Shown here piece by piece: positions 24,321-32,205 of a DNA stretch of 64,000 bases. The notes under the pieces are model-generated. The model ran no database searches, was not told where the DNA came from, and saw nothing but the letters and a program-made list of their open reading frames with translations. Both the position numbers and the translations under genes were made by a program. Positions within the stretch are counted from its first letter, which is position 1, and the number at the start of each line of letters is the position of its first letter. The DNA is taken from the NCBI GenBank assembly GCA_963733105.1, contig CAVTCB010000023.1:62001-126000 (forward strand), written 5' to 3'. Source of the stretch: JAFAYN01 sp963733105 (GTDB lineage: Bacteria; Gemmatimonadota; Gemmatimonadetes; Longimicrobiales; Longimicrobiaceae).

Positions 24321-25022
24321 GTCCAGCGTGTAGTACTTGTTGTTGGGGTCGTACTCGGTGATGGGGAGCGAGAGCGGCGCCGTGGAGTTGGCCACGTTGG
24401 TGTAGTAGCCGCTGGCGTCGTACATGTACTGGTACGCCTCGCTGCTCAGCACGCGGTACAGCAGGTTCCAGAAGCCGATCTGGTAGAGCGGGGTGCCGTT
24501 GAGCACCGGCACGGTCCACCAGTCCTCGGCGCTCAGCTGGTCGTTGAAGGGGAGCAGGCTGTTCATGACGTACGCCTGCAGCTGGTCGGGGTTCATCCCC
24601 TGCTCGTCGGGGTTCAGCAGGTACGGCACCTTGGCGGGGTCGGTGAGGTCCTTGACCCGGAGCTGCCGGCGCCGCAGGTACATCAGGTTGTTGGCGCCCC
24701 CGTCGGCGCCCATGGGGAACTCGCGCGTGGCGAGGTTCAGGTGGTCGATGAGCCCCACCACGATCTCGTGCGACTTGAGCCAGCGCATCCCGCCCAGCTC
24801 GGCCTTGACGTGCGGCATCCCCGGCATGGGGTAGCTGTACAGCCGCCCGCCGATGCGGTCGCTGTACTCGAAGAGCGCGACCTTGAGGTCGGGGCGGTCC
24901 TGCTGGAGGCGCCACGCCGTGTACACGCCGGAGACGCCGCCGCCGATCACGGCGACGTCGTAGCGGCGCTCGGCGGTCTCGGGCGGCTCGTAGGGCTGGT
25001 GGTTCAGGATTCTCTTGGGCAC
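24321..25022 (-). CDS. Flavin amine oxidase (amino acid oxidase-like), N-terminal segment
   Basis: The start is a GTG at 25022 preceded by an AGAGG ribosome-binding site. The product opens with the dinucleotide-binding motif VIGGGVSGVYTAWRL (about residue 26), then DRIGGRLYS and ELGGMRW, which are the FAD-binding blocks of the flavin monoamine/L-amino acid oxidase family. The frame is clean to about residue 234 (YYTLD) and is then lost at nt 24318-24320. Removing one base there rejoins the segment at 23324-24319, giving a protein of about 565 residues, normal for the family. Its expected reaction is oxidative deamination of an amine or amino acid to an imine or keto acid, feeding the coupled decarboxylase. 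It could supply a precursor to the flanking synthetases; that is inference. Confidence 0.82.
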
Positions 25023-25132
25023 GCGTGCCTCTTTTGCGGTGGGAGCGGGGTGGGACGACGGGAGGTGGGGATTGGGGATGATAGGGGTTCCGGGTTCAGA
25101 TGCAAGTTTTTTTGGGAACTGCTTCGAAGCGG

Positions 25133-25264
25133 GTTCGGGCGTGCCCCCGCTGGCGCGGGGTCGGGCTGCGGCTCCGTAGGGAACGATACGACCGTTCCCA
25201 ACGGAGTCGAGCCCCGCAAACTACGCGGGTCTCGCCGCTTCGCGCTCGCATCCCTCACGCGGGC
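25133..25264 (-). repeat. R1 multi-hairpin interspersed repeat, copy b
   Basis: Read on the minus strand this copy has stems CGC/GCG with a GAA loop (copy a has CCC/GGG), CCCGC/GCGGG, CTCCGTTGGGAACG/CGTTCCCTACGGAG and the conserved CCCCGC/GCGGGG 3' stem. It lies upstream of the amine oxidase start. Confidence 0.8.
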
Positions 25265-25285
25265 GCCGGCGCGAAGGGTGAGTAG

Positions 25286-25337
25286 GCCCCCTCACCCCCC
25301 GGCCCCCTCTCCCCCGCAAGCGGGGGAAAGGGGGAGG
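25286..25337 (-). repeat. R3 GC-rich palindromic repeat
   Basis: A C-rich arm (CCCCCTCACCCCCCGGCCCC) followed by CTCTCCCCCGCAAGCGGGGG and a G-rich tail. It abuts the 5' side of R1 copy b and matches closely the copy embedded in the NRPS coding region at 6763. Confidence 0.75.
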
Positions 25338-25499
25338 ACGGCGGTCGGTGCGGGTCGGGTCGGTGCGGTTGGTGGGAAGGCCGCAGGGAGGGTGCGGGGG
25401 TGATCGGAGGAAAGAGTTTGGGGGGTGGTGGCGGGGTCGGGCATTACTCTTTCCGGAGACCACCCCCGCGCCCGACCGCCACACGCGGATGCCCGTTCG

Positions 25500-27704
25500 T
25501 CACAGTCCCGCGCCCATCCGCAGGTGCAGGCGGAAGCCGCCGCCGCCGATCCCGCGGGCCAGGTCCACCCGCAGCAGGTTGTCCAGCAGCGACACCCCCA
25601 CCCCGGCGCCCCGCAGCGGGCGGGCGCCCCACAGGTCCTCGCTCTCTCCGGCCCAGCCTGTGTCGCCGAACAGCGACAGGCGCAGCGCCGGGCTCCCCCA
25701 GTTCAGCTCCCCGCGGCCCAGCCAGAGGCTCTCCCCCCGCAGCGAGGCCGGGTCGTGGCCGCGCACGGTGGTGGCGCCGCCGATCTGCCAGGTGCGCTGC
25801 GCGGACAGGTCGCCCAGCCCCGTCCCGGCGGCCAGCCCCACCCCGAACCCCACGCCGCCGCCGAGGAAGCCGTCCGCCCCCAGCCGGAGGAGCGGGCGCG
25901 CGAAGGTGCGGTCTCCCGTCTCGCCGTGCAGCTCCAGCTCGGCGCGGGTGCGGAGCCCCGCCGGGTCGTCGCCGCGGGCGGCGCGCAGGCGGAGCGTGGC
26001 GCCCGCCTGGTCCAGCCGCTCCGCCGCCAGGTTCGCGCGCGTCTCGAAGTCGCCGTCCACCAGCCCGCGCAGGCTCAGGTCGGAGCGGGCGCGCACCGGC
26101 TCCTGCCGCTCCGCGAAGAGCCGCAGGTCCCAGCTCCGGCGCCGCGCCGGGGGAGGGGAGAGGCGCAGCTCGGCGCCCGTCCCGCGGAAGTAGTCGTTCT
26201 CGTCGCGCCCCAGCAGGAGGGCGCTCGCGGAGCCGGCCGGCGAGAAGGGCTGCGACGCCACCTCCACCGCCTCGATCCCGCGGTACGCCGCCACCTCCGT
26301 CCGCAGGGAGGGCGAGGAGCGCACCCCGGAGAGCCGCGCCCCCACCTCGCCCGTGGTGCCCGCGCGCAGCTCCCCCCGCAGCTCCGCTGGGCCCAGGGGG
26401 AGGACGGCGCGCGCACCCATCGAGAAGCCCTCCACCCGGTTGAAGCGCAGCAGCTCCGGGGTGAGGAGCTGCACGCCCGGGCGCGCCACGCTCCACGGCA
26501 CCTCCGGGAGGCCGCGCACCAGATCGGCGAGCTGCTCCAGCTCCTCCGCGCCGACCGGCCCCTCGTCCTCGTCGTAGACGCCCGCGGGGAAGGCGGGGCT
26601 GTCGACCAGGTCCGCCCCCGCGGTCTTGGTCACCAGGAAGGCGCGGTCGCAGCCGCGCTCGGTGTCGGACGTGGCGCTGTCACCCGCCGCGACGCGGGCG
26701 GCCGTGCGGTCCCAGGCGGCGTTCCACGTCGAGTCCGTCGCGGCGGCCCGCGCGGAATCCCGCGAAGCCCCCACGTTGATCCCGAAGGTCGCGCGGATGC
26801 GGGGGCGGCAGGGACGCTCCGCCGCTCCGGCGAGCGCCGCCTCCGCGGGGGGCGCCGCTGCCAGGGTGTCCCCCTCCACCCGGTACCCCTCGTAGCTCCG
26901 CTCGTACGCGAGCGGGAGGCGCATCCCCGCGGCGCGCACCACGCCGCGCGCCACCACCGACCGCGGGAGCCACCAGCGCAGCTCCCACAGCCCGTATTCG
27001 ATCGCCACGTGGTCCAGCTCGCTGGTCACCTCCGGCACCAGCACCGACACCCCGGAGCCGCTGCTGGAGAAGGGCCGGCTCAGGCGGAACCCCGCGCGCA
27101 CCACGGCGTGCGTCTCGGCGTCCACCCAGAAGGCGCCGTTGATCAGCCGCGGGTCGGCGCGCCGGGCGGCGAAGCGCAGCTCCAGGAGCCGCACGCCGCG
27201 CCCGCCGGGGAGCCGGATGGAGGTGCTGTCCCCGCTGGAGAAGCGGTAGTGCGCCTCGCTCCCCGCCGCCAGCGGGTGCCGGATCACGGTGGAGTCGAAG
27301 CGGAGGAGCATCTCCGAGTCCACCGGGTCGAAGGCGAGGGCCGGCACGGTCGCCGCCAGGTCCGGCGGCGGGAGCTGGGGGTGCCGGTGCGCCACGGGCT
27401 GCGCCTCCCGCGCGCCCAGCACCTCGATGCGCACCGTGTCGCGGGTCCAGTGGATGCGCGCCGCCGTCTCCCGCCGGAAGAGGAGCCGCTCCACCCCCGC
27501 CACGGCCAGCCGCGCGGAGATGCGCTCGCGCGCCGTCACCTCGTAGGCGGTGATGCGGGTGTCCACCACCGCGCGCCGCGCGCGGGCCAGCCGCACCAGC
27601 TCGCGGGCGCCGGCGTCGCGGTAGGCGTCCGCGGGCACCGCGTCCTGCGCGGCGGCGGGGAGGGCGCAGAGGAGGAGGAGCGCGAGGAGCAGGGGGAGGC
27701 GCAT
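25500..27704 (-). CDS. Outer-membrane beta-barrel protein with BamA/FhaC-like C-terminal barrel
   Basis: 734 residues with a clear Sec signal peptide (MRLPLLLALLLLCALPAAAQ, cleavage after about residue 19). The C-terminal 350 residues alternate polar and hydrophobic residues as in transmembrane beta-strands. They contain GGATTVRGHDPASLRGE, the VRG-containing lid-loop motif of Omp85-type proteins. The N-terminal 400 residues are a periplasmic region I do not recognise. The start at 27704 was chosen for the signal peptide; an in-frame ATG at 27737 would add eleven residues. No ribosome-binding site is obvious for either. It may be involved in outer-membrane assembly or secretion, but it lacks clear POTRA repeats by eye and the substrate is unknown. 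Confidence 0.7.
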   Translation of the reverse strand: MRLPLLLALLLLCALPAAAQDAVPADAYRDAGARELVRLARARRAVVDTRITAYEVTARERISARLAVAGVERLLFRRETAARIHWTRDTVRIEVLGAREAQPVAHRHPQLPPPDLAATVPALAFDPVDSEMLLRFDSTVIRHPLAAGSEAHYRFSSGDSTSIRLPGGRGVRLLELRFAARRADPRLINGAFWVDAETHAVVRAGFRLSRPFSSSGSGVSVLVPEVTSELDHVAIEYGLWELRWWLPRSVVARGVVRAAGMRLPLAYERSYEGYRVEGDTLAAAPPAEAALAGAAERPCRPRIRATFGINVGASRDSARAAATDSTWNAAWDRTAARVAAGDSATSDTERGCDRAFLVTKTAGADLVDSPAFPAGVYDEDEGPVGAEELEQLADLVRGLPEVPWSVARPGVQLLTPELLRFNRVEGFSMGARAVLPLGPAELRGELRAGTTGEVGARLSGVRSSPSLRTEVAAYRGIEAVEVASQPFSPAGSASALLLGRDENDYFRGTGAELRLSPPPARRRSWDLRLFAERQEPVRARSDLSLRGLVDGDFETRANLAAERLDQAGATLRLRAARGDDPAGLRTRAELELHGETGDRTFARPLLRLGADGFLGGGVGFGVGLAAGTGLGDLSAQRTWQIGGATTVRGHDPASLRGESLWLGRGELNWGSPALRLSLFGDTGWAGESEDLWGARPLRGAGVGVSLLDNLLRVDLARGIGGGGFRLHLRMGAGL

Positions 27705-27797
27705 GGACGGGGAGGACGGGGAAAGAGGGAGCTGCATGGGGCGGGTGTACCGTGCCGGGCGGCGGGGAGTTCCCGGGGTGGTCGAACTGCTGCCGGG

Positions 27798-27937
27798 TTT
27801 GGGCGTGCCCCCGCTGGCGCGGGGTCGGGCTGCGGCTCCGTAGGACACGATACGACCGTGTCCAACGGAGTCGAGCCCCCACGATACTGCCGTGGGGTCT
27901 CGCCGCTTCGCGCTCGCATCCCTCACGCGGGGCTCTC
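27798..27937 (-). repeat. R1 multi-hairpin interspersed repeat, copy c
   Basis: On the minus strand the second stem is CCCCACG/CGTGGGG, where copy a has CCCGCGC/GCGCGGG. The third stem carries GGACACG/CGTGTCC where copy a has GGGAACG/CGTTCCC. In both cases the two strands change together, so the pairing is kept. The first small hairpin is the CGC-GAA-GCG form shared with copy b. Confidence 0.82.
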
Positions 27938-27951
27938 TCGTAACCTGTAGT

Positions 27952-27996
27952 TCTCCCCTCCCCCGCAAGCGGGGGAGGGGTCGGGGGTGGGGGGCG
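27952..27996 (-). repeat. R3 GC-rich palindromic repeat
   Basis: CCCCTCCCCCGC-AA-GCGGGGGAGGGG is a near-perfect 12-bp hairpin followed by a G-rich tail. It sits on the 5' side of R1 copy c. Confidence 0.75.
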
Positions 27997-28094
27997 CCAC
28001 CCGCACCGATGAAACCCCGGCCGCCGCGGAGCCGTAGCTCCGCCCCGTGACCTCATCGCGCAGCATCCACCCGGATCTCCCAGGAGCCGTTTTC

Positions 28095-29105
28095 ATGACC
28101 GGCATGCAGACCGGCCGTTTCTTCGCGCTGTCCCTCCGCTCCCTCGCCGGCGCCGCGCTCGCGCTCGCCGCGTGCGCGGCGCCGGGGCTCGCGGCGCAGG
28201 CCGCGCCGGCCGACACCCTCCCGCCCGCGGTGCGGGTCGCGGGGGACGCGGCGCGCGGCTTCTCCTGGCCCTACTACCTGTACGTCCCGCCCGCGCTCCG
28301 GGCCGACAGTGCGCGAGGGAAGCTCCGCACGGTGCTGGTGCTCCCCAACAACACGGGGAAGCTGGACGACGACCCGGCCGTGCACGACAGCGCGAGCCGC
28401 GTGGTGGTCGGCCACTACCGCGGCGTGGCGGCGCGGCTGGGCGTGGCGGTGCTCATGCCCGCGTTCCCGCGCCCCCGCTCGCAGGACAACCTGTACACGC
28501 ACGCGCTCGACCGGGACGCGCTCCTCACCCGCGAGCCGGGGCTCCGGCGCCTCGACCTCCAGCTCGTCGCCATGGTGGACGACGCGCGCCGGCGGCTCGC
28601 CGCCGAGGGGGTGCGCACGGAGGAGCGCGTGCTCCTGCACGGGCACTCCGCGGCGGGGATGTTCGTGAGTCGCTTCGCCCTGCTCCACCCCGGCCGCGTC
28701 AAGGCCGCCTCCGTCGGCGCGCCGGGAGGCTGGCCGATCGCGCCCGTCGCCGCCCATGAGGGCCGGCGGCTCCGCTACCCCGTGGGCGTCGCGGACCTGC
28801 GGGAGGTGGCGGGAGCGCCGTTCGACCGCCGCCGCGCCGCCCGGGTGCCGATGTTCCTCTTCCTGGGCGCCGACGACACCAACGACTCCGTGCCGTACGA
28901 CGACTCCTACGACGCGGAGGACCGGGCGGTCGTGCTGGAGGCCTTCGGTCCCACCCCCGCCGCCCGCTGGCCCGCCGCCGAGGCGATCTACCGCGCCGCG
29001 CTCCCCCTCGCCACCTTCCGCACCTACCCCGGCGTGGGCCACGAGGTCAACCGGGAGATGTGGGCGGACGTCTGGGCCTTCCTGGGAGCGCACGCGGCGC
29101 GCTGA
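28095..29105 (+). CDS. Secreted alpha/beta hydrolase (esterase-like)
   Basis: 336 residues. An AGGAG ribosome-binding site 8 nt upstream supports the ATG at 28095 rather than the in-frame ATG further upstream. The N-terminus is a signal sequence ending LALAACAAPG, so Cys27 could be lipidated. The nucleophile elbow is GHSAAG with Ser at about 185; likely acid and base are an Asp in the FLGADDTNDS region and the His in GVGHEVN near the C-terminus. This catalytic triad order fits the alpha/beta-hydrolase fold, close to poly(hydroxyalkanoate)-depolymerase/acetyl-xylan-esterase-like secreted enzymes. The substrate is unknown. A terminator-like R2 repeat follows 10 nt after the stop. Confidence 0.8.
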   Translation: MTGMQTGRFFALSLRSLAGAALALAACAAPGLAAQAAPADTLPPAVRVAGDAARGFSWPYYLYVPPALRADSARGKLRTVLVLPNNTGKLDDDPAVHDSASRVVVGHYRGVAARLGVAVLMPAFPRPRSQDNLYTHALDRDALLTREPGLRRLDLQLVAMVDDARRRLAAEGVRTEERVLLHGHSAAGMFVSRFALLHPGRVKAASVGAPGGWPIAPVAAHEGRRLRYPVGVADLREVAGAPFDRRRAARVPMFLFLGADDTNDSVPYDDSYDAEDRAVVLEAFGPTPAARWPAAEAIYRAALPLATFRTYPGVGHEVNREMWADVWAFLGAHAAR

Positions 29106-29115
29106 GCCTCTGCTC

Positions 29116-29175
29116 GCCCCCACCCGGCGGCCTTAGAGCCGCCACCCTCCCCCGTTCCGGGGGAGGGGCATCTCC
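29116..29175 (+). terminator. R2 repeat, terminator-like double hairpin (copy 2 of 3)
   Basis: Almost identical to the copy at 21271-21330: GGCGGC/GCCGCC and CCCTCCCCCG/CGGGGGAGGG stems in tandem, starting 10 nt after the hydrolase stop codon. Confidence 0.6.
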
Positions 29176-29190
29176 ACGCTGGCGTCCGGC

Positions 29191-29287
29191 AGTCCAGTCC
29201 GCGAAGGCGGACTTCGTGCCGTTGTTGCAGCGAATTCATTCGCCCGGTGCAGGGCTCGTCCAGCGGGGGGCACGCCCGAACCCATCC
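29191..29287 (+). repeat. Palindrome-rich element sharing its 3' end with R1
   Basis: Contains AGTCCGC-GAAG-GCGGACT (29196-29213) and GCGAAT-TC-ATTCGC (29230-29243), and then ends with a CAGCGGGG-GCACGCCCGAAC tail like that of the R1 elements. It is probably a related but distinct interspersed repeat. Only one copy is in this window. Confidence 0.5.
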
Positions 29288-29393
29288 CCCATCCCCGTTC
29301 ATTGACCTCCTGCCGCGCCTGCTACCTCCGGCTGCATCCCCCTGTTAGATTATTTTCAGTCACCCACTGCCGAACGTCCAGCAGCCGCGCCGA

Positions 29394-32204
29394 ATGGAGA
29401 ACGTAGAGAGCATCTACCCGCTCTCCCCCATGCAGCTCGACATCCTGCTCCGCTCGCTCCGCGCCCCGGAGATGGCGGAGTACACGGAGCAGATCTGCTG
29501 GACCATGGAGGGCGACCTCGACGCGCCTGCCTTCGAGCGCGCCTGGCAGGCGCTCGTGGACCGCCAGCCCGTCCTGCGCACCGTCTTCTTCTGGGAGGGG
29601 CTCGACACCCCGCTCCAGGTGGTGCGGCAGAAGGTGGAGGTGCGGGTGGAGGTGCGCGACTGGCGCGACGTGCCGCCCGCCGAGCGGGAGGAGCGCGTCG
29701 GGCGCCTGGTGCGCTCGGAGCGGCGCGGCTTCGACCTGGAGGCCGCGCCGCTCTTCCGCGTGGCGTGCGTGCGCACCGGCGAGTGGACGTACCGGGTCGC
29801 GTGGAGCTGCCACCACCTCCTCCTGGACGGCTGGTCCTCGGGCGTGGCGCTGCGGGAGCTGTTCGCCTTCTACGACGCCTTCCGCACGGGCGGGGTCCCC
29901 GTCCTCGACCCGCCGCCTTCCTTCCAGGCGTACGTCTCCTGGCTCCAGGCGCAGCCGGTCGGCGACGCCGAGCGCTTCTGGCGCGCCTCCCTGGCCGGCG
30001 TCGAGGCGCCGACCGCGCTCCCCGTGGGCCATGCCCACGACCCCCGGGCCGAGGAGGCCCCGGGGCAGGCCGAGGCCACGCTCCCCGCCTCGCTCGCGGA
30101 GCGGCTGCGGGAGACCGCGCAGCGGCGCCAGCTCACCCTCAACACCCTGTTCCAGGGAGCGTGGGCCATCCTCCTGGCCCGCTACGCGGGCGAGGACGAC
30201 GTGGTCTTCGGAACGGTGTCGTCCGGGCGGCCGGCGACCCTCCCGCGGGCGGACTCCACGCTGGGGGTGTTCCTGGGGACGGTCCCCGTGCGCGTGCGCG
30301 TGGACCCCGGCGCGGCGCTGGCGCCCTGGCTCAAGGAGATCCAGGCCGACCAGGCGCGGGCGCGGCAGCACGACCACTTCTCGCTGCGGCAGATCCAGGA
30401 GTGGAGCGGGGTCCCCGCGGGGGAGCGGCTCTTCGACACCCTCCTCCTCTTCCAGAACTTCCCCTTCCGCGAGGTGGAGAGCGCTCGCGTGGCCGGGCTG
30501 GAGCTGCGGGACGTGCACCACGCCCCCGCCCGGACGGCGCTGGGCCACGCGCTGATGCTGGAGGTGTCCGTCCGCCAGGACGTGGTCCTGAACCTCAGCT
30601 ACGACGGGAACCGCTTCGACGCGGCGACGGCGGACCGGGTGCTGGAGCACCTGCGCGTGCTCCTGGAGCAGGTGGCCGACGACCCCGACCGGCGGCTCGC
30701 GGAGCTGTCGCCCCTCTCCGGGGCGGAGCGGGCGCGGGTGCTGGAGGAGTGGAGCGCCACCGCCGCGGAATTCCCGGGGCTCCCCGTCCACCGCCTGGTC
30801 GAGGCGCAGGCGGCGCGGACCCCCGACGCCCCCGCGGTGGTGGCCGCGGAGGGGACGCTCACCTACGCGGAGCTGGAGCGGCGCTCCGGCCGGCTCGCAC
30901 GCTTCCTCGCGGGCCGCGGCGTCGGGCCGGACCGGCGGGTGGGGGTGTGCATGGAGCGCGGGCACGAGCTGGTGGTCGCCGTCCTGGCCGTGCTCAGGGC
31001 GGGGGGCTGCTACGTCCCCCTGGACCCGGCGTACCCGGCGGAGCGGCTGGCCTACATGCTCCGGGACTCCGGCGCGGCGGTGCTCCTGACGCAGTCGCAG
31101 CTGGCCGGTGCGCTCCCGCCCACGGGGGCGGAGGTGCTGTGCGTGGACGCCCTGCGGGAGCGGATCGCGGAGGAGCCCGCCGGCCCCCCCCTCGTGGAGG
31201 CCGACGCGGAGAGCCTGGCGTACGTGATCTACACCTCGGGCTCCACCGGACGGCCCAAGGGGGTGGCGATGCCGCACCGGGCGCTGGCCAACCTCCTGGC
31301 CTGGCAGGTGGGGGAGTGGCGGGGGCCGCGCGCCGCGCGGACGCTCCAGTTCGCCTCCGCCAGCTTCGACGTGTCGTTCCAGGAGGTCTTCTCCACCTGG
31401 GCGGCGGGGGGGACGCTGGTGATCCCGACGGAGGAGGAGCGGCACGACCCGGACGCGCTCCTCCGGCTCATGGAGGCGGAGGGGGTGGAGCGGTGCTTCC
31501 TCCCCCCGGTGGCGCTGCAGCAGGTGGCGGAGCGGGGGACGGCGCCCTCGCGGCTCCGGGAGGTGGTGACGGCCGGGGAGCAGCTCCGCGTGACGGAGGC
31601 GGTCCGGGGGTGGCTCGGCGCGCTGCGGGCCCCGCTGCACAACCAGTACGGCCCCACCGAGACGCACGTGGTGACCTCCGGGACCCTGGAGGGCGACCCC
31701 GGCGCGTGGCCGCTCCTGCCGGCGATCGGCGGCCCCGTCGCGAACACGCGCTCCCGGGTGCTGGACGCGCGGATGGAGCCCGTCCCGGCGGGGGTGCCGG
31801 GGGAGCTGTACGTCGGGGGGGCGTGCCTGGCGCGGGGCTACCTGGACCGCCCGGACGCCACGGCGGAGCGCTTCCTCCCCGACCCGTTCGCGCGGGAGCC
31901 GGGGGCGCGGGTGTACCGCACCGGCGACCGGGTGCGCTGGCTCGCGGACGGGACGCTGGAGTTCCTGGGGCGCGCCGACCAGCAGGTCAAGGTGCGCGGC
32001 TTCCGCGTGGAGCCGGGCGAGGTGGAGGCCGTGCTGGAGGAGCACCCGGCGGTGCGCGCGGCGGCGGTCGTGGCCCGGGAGGACGCCCCCGGGGAGCGGC
32101 GCCTGGTGGGGTACGTGGTGCCGGACGGCGCGGCGCCGTCCGGCGCGGAGCTGCGCGCCTGGCTCCGGGAGCGCCTCCCGGAGCACATGGTGCCCTCCGC
32201 GCTG
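29394..32204 (+). CDS. NRPS 2, segment 1: C-A (Pro-type) up to first frameshift
   Basis: The start of the second assembly line; the ATG at 29394 is followed at once by a C domain (YPLSPMQLDIL, 29400-30720, catalytic HHLLLDG). That C domain resembles the D-accepting C after the epimerase of NRPS 1 more than the other C domains, for example in the shared WSGVPAGE segment. The A domain (30770-32260) has the YTSGSTG core near 31230, FDVSFQE and NQYGPTE. Its hand-read code DVQFVAQVV is close to proline-type codes. The frame is lost at 32202-32205, within the tail of the A domain just after motif A9 (LPEHMVPSA); one extra base explains it. No ribosome-binding site is evident; an AT-rich TTAGATTATTTT patch about 45 nt upstream may mark the promoter. 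Confidence 0.88.
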
Positions 32205-32205
32205 C

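Larger units (their letters stand above)
25023..25499. other. Intergenic region with R1, R3 and a cross-complementary element
   Basis: 477 nt between the start of the amine oxidase gene and the end of the outer-membrane protein gene, both on the minus strand. No gene was seen. It contains R1 copy b (25133-25264), an R3 palindrome (25286-25337) and an unusual set of three crossing complementary segments (25409-25473, described in the findings). The amine oxidase promoter should lie just above 25022, but I could not pick a convincing -35/-10 pair. Confidence 0.7.
27705..28094. other. Divergent intergenic region with R1 and R3 repeats
   Basis: 390 nt between the divergently transcribed outer-membrane protein gene and hydrolase gene. 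It holds R1 copy c (27798-27937) and an R3 palindrome (27952-27996). No gene was seen. Promoters for both genes must lie here, but no hexamer pair stands out in this GC-rich sequence. Confidence 0.7.
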
